Assembly: GCF_021272345.1 (NCBI RefSeq)
Contig: NZ_JAJSDQ010000010.1
Coordinates: 1-62,236 of the forward strand
Reading direction: 5' to 3'
Source of the DNA: Ornithinimicrobium sediminis
Lineage (GTDB): Bacteria; Actinomycetota; Actinomycetes; Actinomycetales; Dermatophilaceae
Length of the DNA stretch: 62,236 nucleotides
In this document: one piece after another, positions 57,465-62,236 of the stretch
Layout: every line of letters begins with the position of its first letter
Position numbering within the stretch: the stretch's first letter is position 1
Notes under the pieces: generated by a model
What the model was told of the DNA's origin: nothing
Seen by the model: the letters and a program-made list of their open reading frames with translations, nothing else
Databases searched by the model: none
Made by a program: the position numbers and the translations under genes

Positions 57465-58955
57465 GTGACGGTGACGATCCGTAGCCTGATTGCCGACGGC
57501 GATCTGCGGTTGACCGCCCATGGTGACCCGCAAGGGCTTGACCACGAGGTGGGCTGGGTGGCGGTATCCGAGCTACCCGACCCCACACCGTGGATTCAGG
57601 GAGCCGAGCTCCTGCTCACCAGCGGCATGTGGCTCAACGAGGTGGCCGACCGGGCCCGAACCGCTGACGAATGGGCCGGACGGCTCGCGCGGTCGGGTGC
57701 CACGGCGGTGGGATTCGGGCTGGAACCGTGCTTCACCGCAGTGCCGGTCGAGATGGTAGCCGCAGCCGAGCGCCACAGGCTCACCTTGTTCGAGGTGCCG
57801 CCAGGTACTCCGTTCGTAGCCATCGCCCGTCGCGTGGCCGACCTGCATGCCGCAGAGTCACGCAGGCGCCAGGCCGACGCCGTACGCAGCCAGCAGCGGC
57901 TGGCCGCCGCGGCCAGCTCCGGCAGCCCCGCGGTGGTGCGGACACTGTCGCGTGAACTCCGCGGGTGGGTCATCACCTTGGACGCGGGACACCGCATGCA
58001 CGACCGTGCGGGTGACCTCCACGACGTGAACCTCGCGCAGGTCCGCGAATTGGCAGTCCAGGCAGCACGGGAAGCTCGACGCAGCCTGCTCGCCGGCGAC
58101 TCCACCCAGCCGGTTTACCTCGTTCCTGTAGGAGACGCCGACAGCCGACGAGGCACCTTGTGCGTCGACGGACGATCGATCACCGGCCACGCCGGCCAAC
58201 GCGTTGGCATCGTGGGGACAGCGGCCGCCATCTTGTCGGTGATCCCGTCTTCATCGCCCGAACCGGTCCTGGATGTCATCCTGGACCTGCTGCTCACAGG
58301 CGAGGACGACGTAGCGCACAGGATCTGCGAAGCCGCAGGCCTGCAACTTCCAGAGCGTCTGGTAGCGGTGAGCCTGGGCGGTGTTCAAGCCGAGCAAACG
58401 GTGACCCGCGCGATCTCGCTGGGGATGTGGCGCCTGCCCTGGAACCACAGCACGAGGACGGTCGTGGTCGGAGAACCATCGGTCGTGGCGGCCAGGGTCT
58501 CCGACCTCATTGACCAGACAGGTGCGCGTGCCGGAGTTTCCGCGCCATACCCTCCGCGAGATGTCCGCCGAGCGGTACAGGAGGCCACCAGCGCCCAGCG
58601 ACTCACCAACGACAAACAGCGGCTGGCCCACTACCGCAACTTGACCGTCCCAGCCCTTGAAAGCCTGCTAGCGGCCGAGCCGACCCAGCACTTCGCCGAA
58701 GGCCTCCTCGCACCGCTGATCGGGCACCCCGAACAAGACCGGCTCTTGGAGTCAGCCACCGCTTGGTTGCAGGCACACGGACGTTGGGACCCGGCGGCCG
58801 CGACCCTAGGGATCCACCGAGCAACGCTTCGCGGACGCATGAACAGACTCGCCGACGCCCTCGGACTCGACCTGGACAGTGCCTACGACCGACTCGCCCT
58901 CGCCCTCGCACTGGAGACCTTCCCAACAGCCGAAAAGAACAACGGTCCGAAGTAG
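57465..58955 (+). CDS. PucR family transcriptional regulator
   Basis: 496 residues. N-terminal PucR/XylR-type sensory domain (about 5-125: GDPQGLDHEVGWVAVSELPDPTPWIQGAELLLTSG, VPPGTPFVAIARRVADLHA), a central GGDEF-like domain, and a C-terminal PucR helix-turn-helix (HGRWDPAAATLGIHRATLRGRMNRL). PucR proteins commonly activate purine or amide catabolism in response to an intermediate. GTG at 57465 has an AGAGGA ribosome-binding site 8 bases upstream; a TTG at 57417 would add 16 residues. Divergent from the six-gene operon it probably controls. Confidence 0.9.
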   Translation: MTVTIRSLIADGDLRLTAHGDPQGLDHEVGWVAVSELPDPTPWIQGAELLLTSGMWLNEVADRARTADEWAGRLARSGATAVGFGLEPCFTAVPVEMVAAAERHRLTLFEVPPGTPFVAIARRVADLHAAESRRRQADAVRSQQRLAAAASSGSPAVVRTLSRELRGWVITLDAGHRMHDRAGDLHDVNLAQVRELAVQAAREARRSLLAGDSTQPVYLVPVGDADSRRGTLCVDGRSITGHAGQRVGIVGTAAAILSVIPSSSPEPVLDVILDLLLTGEDDVAHRICEAAGLQLPERLVAVSLGGVQAEQTVTRAISLGMWRLPWNHSTRTVVVGEPSVVAARVSDLIDQTGARAGVSAPYPPRDVRRAVQEATSAQRLTNDKQRLAHYRNLTVPALESLLAAEPTQHFAEGLLAPLIGHPEQDRLLESATAWLQAHGRWDPAAATLGIHRATLRGRMNRLADALGLDLDSAYDRLALALALETFPTAEKNNGPK

Positions 58956-59136
58956 CGCGCTTCGCACACGGGGCCACCGTCTGCCACGGGACATTGGGAC
59001 ATCACCGGGGACGTCCGGCTCTGCGCAGATGCAGTGTAGGGAGCGCTAGCGCGTCGCTGGCCGGGTGAGGGTCGAGGTCTATCAAGGATGGCAGCTCGCA
59101 CGCTGCCCATGAGCACGGACAGGTTGCCCGTCCGGT

Positions 59137-59472
59137 CTAGCGGTCCGGGGTGAACATCGGCAGGCTGCTCCGCAGACGCTCGGCCGACACCTGACCGCTG
59201 CTGTCCTTCACGACCACGCGCTGCAGGTCTGGGTGCTCCTCGCCGGTCAATGTCAGCACAGATAGCGCTGCGTTGTAGGTGAGCGCGTCAGTGGGGTCGG
59301 ACGCATCCAAGGTCACAGAGACAGCGCCCTGCTCCTCATCCTCCACGGACGAGATGCGCCGAGCCCAGTCGTGGTCCGGCTTGGAGTCCGCGTCGAGCTC
59401 GGAGAAGCCGTCCTCCACCTGGAAGACCGCACGCAACTGAGCCTCAACACGGGCAGCCAGAGAGTCCGTCAT
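59137..59472 (-). CDS. Hypothetical acidic protein
   Basis: 111 residues from ATG at 59470-59472: MTDSLAARVEAQLRAVFQVE and a C-terminal RLRSSLPMFTPDR. Strongly acidic, no signal peptide, no membrane helix. No domain recognised. The codon use (GC-ending third positions) and the nearby start suggest a real gene. Confidence 0.6.
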   Translation of the reverse strand: MTDSLAARVEAQLRAVFQVEDGFSELDADSKPDHDWARRISSVEDEEQGAVSVTLDASDPTDALTYNAALSVLTLTGEEHPDLQRVVVKDSSGQVSAERLRSSLPMFTPDR

Positions 59473-59668
59473 ACCCCAGACGCTAGTCGTCAGCACCCAC
59501 TCTCGCCCCTGCAAGCCACACCAACTACGGCACTCGCAACCCTGCCTCCGGTGGGATCGAAGCTTCGCGGCCCAGCGGTCGCCTGCCCTCCCAACCACAC
59601 CACCGACGTGAGAGTCACGGCCCTCGACAGGGCATCGTGCCCACGATGCGGCCATCAGTCTCCTGCCG

Positions 59669-59851
59669 TCAGCCCTCCTTGGGGATCATGATCCACAAGA
59701 CGATGTAGACGATCTCACCGACGCCAGTGACTCCGAAGATGACGAAGCCGATCCGGACGAGCAGCTTCGGCACCCCGAACCGCGCGGCGAGGGCTGCACA
59801 GACGCCGGCAATGATCTTGCCGCTGCGGGGCCGGACCAAGGCTGGTGACAT
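59669..59851 (-). CDS. Short PspC domain protein
   Basis: 60 residues: RPRSGKIIAGVCAALAARFG then one membrane helix (VRIGFVIFGVTGVGEIVYIVLW) and IMIPKEG, the minimal PspC domain. PspC domains sense or answer cell-envelope stress. The ATG at 59849-59851 gives the family start. No other phage-shock genes are nearby. Confidence 0.85.
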   Translation of the reverse strand: MSPALVRPRSGKIIAGVCAALAARFGVPKLLVRIGFVIFGVTGVGEIVYIVLWIMIPKEG

Positions 59852-60207
59852 GACGGGGGTCCCTTCCGTTGGGTAAAAAGAGTCTGCCACTGGATCCTCA
59901 GCCCGGCGCGCCGGAGAACGCCCGTACCGACCATCACCACCCTCGCCAGAGCCCGCGCGCAGGCAGCGACCGTTCGAGCGCTCCGAGGCTGGACACTGAA
60001 CCCCCAGGTCCGTGTCTCGCATTCTTCCCGCCGTGGGACGAGCGCGGCCGTCCCTCCGCGAGGTAGGGGCCTGCGCACGTCTACGACGAACGGGCGGACT
60101 TCACCGGTCGTCCGGGCCTCAGCAGCTGCGTGTCACCAAGGGGTCGACTGCGGCAACACCGAGGTTTCATGCGTTCTGAGGGCAGGCGGTGCCGGGTCCG
60201 TCATGCC
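59852..60207. other. Intergenic region
   Basis: 356 bases between two co-directional genes. Open frames here lack protein-like composition, and no tRNA, riboswitch or strong terminator was recognised. It should hold the pspC-like gene promoter. Confidence 0.4.
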
Positions 60208-60990
60208 TCAGGCTGTGTTGTCGAGGATGAGCCGGACTGCGTCATCTGGTGCGTCCCATTGGGGGAAGTGTCCGCACCGCTCGAACCAGTGCACCACCGC
60301 GTCCGGGAAGGCCGCTTGGGCCCGTGAGGCCTGTCGGGGCAGGGTCACCAGGTCGCGGCGACCCCAGCCGATGGTGGCCCGACCAGGCAGGGTACCGGCT
60401 GGGGCCCCTGCCTGCTTGGGCCCCTTCGTCAGAGCGTCCATGGCGGGGCCGGTGGCGGGCGCCTCCGCTAGCCCGCGCAGGTCCGGCAGCACAGTGTGGG
60501 CGGAGAGCGCCCAGGGCCGGGCGGAGAACTGGGCGAGGAGTGCTGTTCGCGTGACGGGGTTGCCCAGCATCGTGGGCAGCACCGCGTGCAGCGCCTCGAC
60601 GAGCTTGATGGAGGGTCGCAGCGTGGCGCCGAAGACAGCCAGTTCGCGATCGTTCCAGAAACCGCCCGGATCCAGGGCGACGGTGTCTCCGCCGACCCCG
60701 CGACGGGCGAGCTCGAGCACTATCCGTCCGCCCATGGACTGGCCCGCGGTGGAAACCTTGCCGAGCCCCTGCTGGTGGATGAAGTCCGCGACCGCGTCGG
60801 TCAGGGTCGCGATCGAGACCTCGCCGGTCAGCGGTGGGGTCTCGCCGAAGCCGGGCAGGTCGACCGCGATGACCTCGCGTCGCGCAGCCAACCCGCCCAG
60901 GATCGGGGTCCAGGACTGCAAACCCGCGCCGAGACCGTGTACGAGCAGCAATGGGCTGCCGCTGCCGCGCCGAACGTGATGCAACACCAT
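60208..60990 (-). CDS. Alpha/beta hydrolase
   Basis: 260 residues. Oxyanion strand LLLVHGLGAGLQSW, nucleophile elbow GQSMGG (serine), the acid in IGWGRRDLVTLP, and the final histidine in RCGHFPQWDAPDD. Similar to meta-cleavage product hydrolases and haloperoxidase-like esterases; substrate unknown. Stands alone on the minus strand with an upstream degenerate region. Confidence 0.87.
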   Translation of the reverse strand: MVLHHVRRGSGSPLLLVHGLGAGLQSWTPILGGLAARREVIAVDLPGFGETPPLTGEVSIATLTDAVADFIHQQGLGKVSTAGQSMGGRIVLELARRGVGGDTVALDPGGFWNDRELAVFGATLRPSIKLVEALHAVLPTMLGNPVTRTALLAQFSARPWALSAHTVLPDLRGLAEAPATGPAMDALTKGPKQAGAPAGTLPGRATIGWGRRDLVTLPRQASRAQAAFPDAVVHWFERCGHFPQWDAPDDAVRLILDNTA

Positions 60991-61485
60991 GGTCGAATGC
61001 TATGAGCGGTGATCCTCGGGCGCACCCCAGTGCTTCACTCTCTTCCCGGCCGAGGTGGCACCGGTACGGCATGTGTCCTCACCAACTGGAGGACAGATCG
61101 GGACGAGTTACGCACAGCGAGGCCGAGCGCCCGAACGTGGCCGGCACCCGGTCAGCCACGGGGTGGGATGCGGCTCCTGACGGTGTGGTGCAGGAGCCGG
61201 CCACGCTCGCCTTCGGACGGCCACCACTCTGAGGACGCCACGACCGTCGGTTCCGCTTGGCGTGGGGTGCCCGCAAGAACGGGTACGCGTACGGGTCGAG
61301 GTCATCGACGCCGAACCCCCCGACGTCGTCGACCGACTGCACGTCGTAGACCTGCATGCTGGCCTGAGAGGACCTGGCGCACCAGCTCACGTTCTGCGTC
61401 GGGTGCCGCGGCCGTCATGACGAGGCTGGTGAAGAACCGTCCCCCGATTCGGCGTACGGAGACGTCTCCGGACGCGATGCATCCC
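60991..61485 (-). other. Degenerate stretch with two protein-like fragments
   Basis: No whole gene. On the minus strand one frame reads GDVSVRRIGGRFFTSLVMTA then APDAERELVRQVLSGQ (about 61375-61480), and a second, shifted frame continues MQVYDVQSVDDVGGFGVDDL then DPYAYPFLRAP (about 61260-61357) with GC-rich third positions. Together they look like a frameshifted or decayed gene of unknown family. The remaining part has no clear content. Confidence 0.3.
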
Positions 61486-62217
61486 TTAGTTGGTGGTGTC
61501 GACCAGGGTGGCGTAGGCGACGATGTTGTCGCGGTAGCCGACCGTGCCGCCGTCCCATTCGCCGCCGCAGGTGATCAACCGCAGCTCCCGTCCGGTGGAG
61601 GCGTAGATCTCCACGGTGGGGAGGTCGTCCTTGGGGTAGTGGGCTACGCGATCGACGCGGAAGACGGCGGTGGTGCCGTCCTGGCGGTCGATGAGTATCT
61701 CGGCGCCCGCGGGCACGTCGGTGAGGTCGAAGAACACGGCTGGGCCTTCGTGGGAGTCGACGTGCCCGGCCATGACAGCGGCGCCCAGGTCACCGGGGGC
61801 GGTCCCCCACGAGAACCACCCGACCAGGTCAGGGTCCTCGGGCACCTCCAGGACTCCGTCGGCGTCCAGCCCTAGGTGCAGCAGGGTGGTGTCGACATCG
61901 ATGGAGGGCACACGCAGCCGGACCGGAGCAGCGGCGCTCTCACCGGATGTGCGGGCCTCGCCCGACACGGAGTCGCGGTTGAGCACAGGTTCCGAAGAGC
62001 CGCCGGCTCGGGTGTCCCCAGGCGAAGTGTCGGGCGCTACGGCCGGCGAGGGTGCCTGTGGGGGTGGTGGTTGCTGAGTCGCTGCGGCCACCCCGATAAG
62101 GCTCAGGCCGAGGACGAACAGGACCGTGGCGGTCACCGGCGCCAGGAGACGCCGGTGACCGCCACGGGTGCGGTGCTTCCCGGACGGGCCGCCGCCCTGG
62201 ACCGCTGGCGCCGTCAT
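61486..62217 (-). CDS. Sortase (class E/F type)
   Basis: 243 residues. One N-terminal membrane helix (LLAPVTATVLFVLGLSLIGV), a proline/serine/glycine-rich linker (to about 100), then the sortase beta barrel: catalytic His in AVMAGHVDSHEG, Cys in LRLITCGGEWDGG and Arg in VGYRDNIVAYATL. It would couple LPxTG-type surface proteins to the wall. No sortase substrate gene or signal-motif protein is in the window. ATG near the right window edge. Confidence 0.9.
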   Translation of the reverse strand: MTAPAVQGGGPSGKHRTRGGHRRLLAPVTATVLFVLGLSLIGVAAATQQPPPPQAPSPAVAPDTSPGDTRAGGSSEPVLNRDSVSGEARTSGESAAAPVRLRVPSIDVDTTLLHLGLDADGVLEVPEDPDLVGWFSWGTAPGDLGAAVMAGHVDSHEGPAVFFDLTDVPAGAEILIDRQDGTTAVFRVDRVAHYPKDDLPTVEIYASTGRELRLITCGGEWDGGTVGYRDNIVAYATLVDTTN

Positions 62218-62236
62218 AGGCGCCGGGTCCGGGACG

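Overview
The window is high-GC DNA from a Gram-positive actinobacterium, probably in the Micrococcales (Intrasporangiaceae/Ornithinimicrobium-like). This placement is inferred from gene content and order, not from a database search. The markers are a bifunctional PriA in place of separate HisA/TrpF, a glnE-glnA2 pair, GuaB1, polyphosphate glucokinase, Lsr2, an F420-type LLM enzyme, frequent GTG starts, and a conserved actinobacterial rRNA-leader sequence at the left edge.

Bases 1-32.7 kb look like ordinary chromosome. From the left: promoter and leader of an rRNA operon that lies just outside the window (minus strand), tyrS, mpg, an acyltransferase, argH and argR. Then come a phosphotransferase, an SDR, pheT/pheS, an rRNA methyltransferase and the rplT-rpmI-infC translation operon, which has an AUC-started infC and a leader hairpin. 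These are followed by a truncated MFS gene, a Fur/catalase pair, and sseB-priA-hypothetical-glnE-glnA2 on the minus strand. The block ends with divergent nadE, an ATL protein, an LLM oxidoreductase, a methyltransferase, map, ppgK, guaB1, a metal-dependent hydrolase, a ferritin/VIT1 protein and a cupin.

At about 32.82 kb there is a short piece that reads, on the minus strand, as the conserved 3' end of RNase P RNA. The rest of rnpB is missing. To its right is an accessory region of at least 19 kb: unknown genes, a DUF932 phage/plasmid remnant, a four-gene defence cluster on one strand (EVE-McrB GTPase, McrC nuclease, HKD-nuclease/SNF2 helicase, large gamma-type DNA methyltransferase), and an intact ISL3-family insertion sequence with a perfect 8-bp target duplication inside an already truncated thioesterase gene. 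After these come a patatin fragment, a frameshifted HsdR_N/DUF5655 gene and an lsr2 gene. This is best read as a defence island inserted at rnpB; its right end and any integrase are not visible.

From 52.5 to 59 kb there is a tightly overlapped six-gene catabolic operon (ureohydrolase, NCS1 permease, cyclase-family hydrolase, two SDR proteins of which one lacks the catalytic residues, NTF2-like protein), divergent from a PucR-type regulator. I cannot name its substrate; a guanidino or cyclic-amide nitrogen compound is the best guess. The right end carries a small acidic protein, a 60-residue PspC protein, an alpha/beta hydrolase, a degenerate stretch and a class E/F-type sortase.

The best candidates for undescribed biology are the four-gene restriction cluster as one unit, the six-gene operon with its pseudo-SDR, and the use of rnpB as an island boundary.
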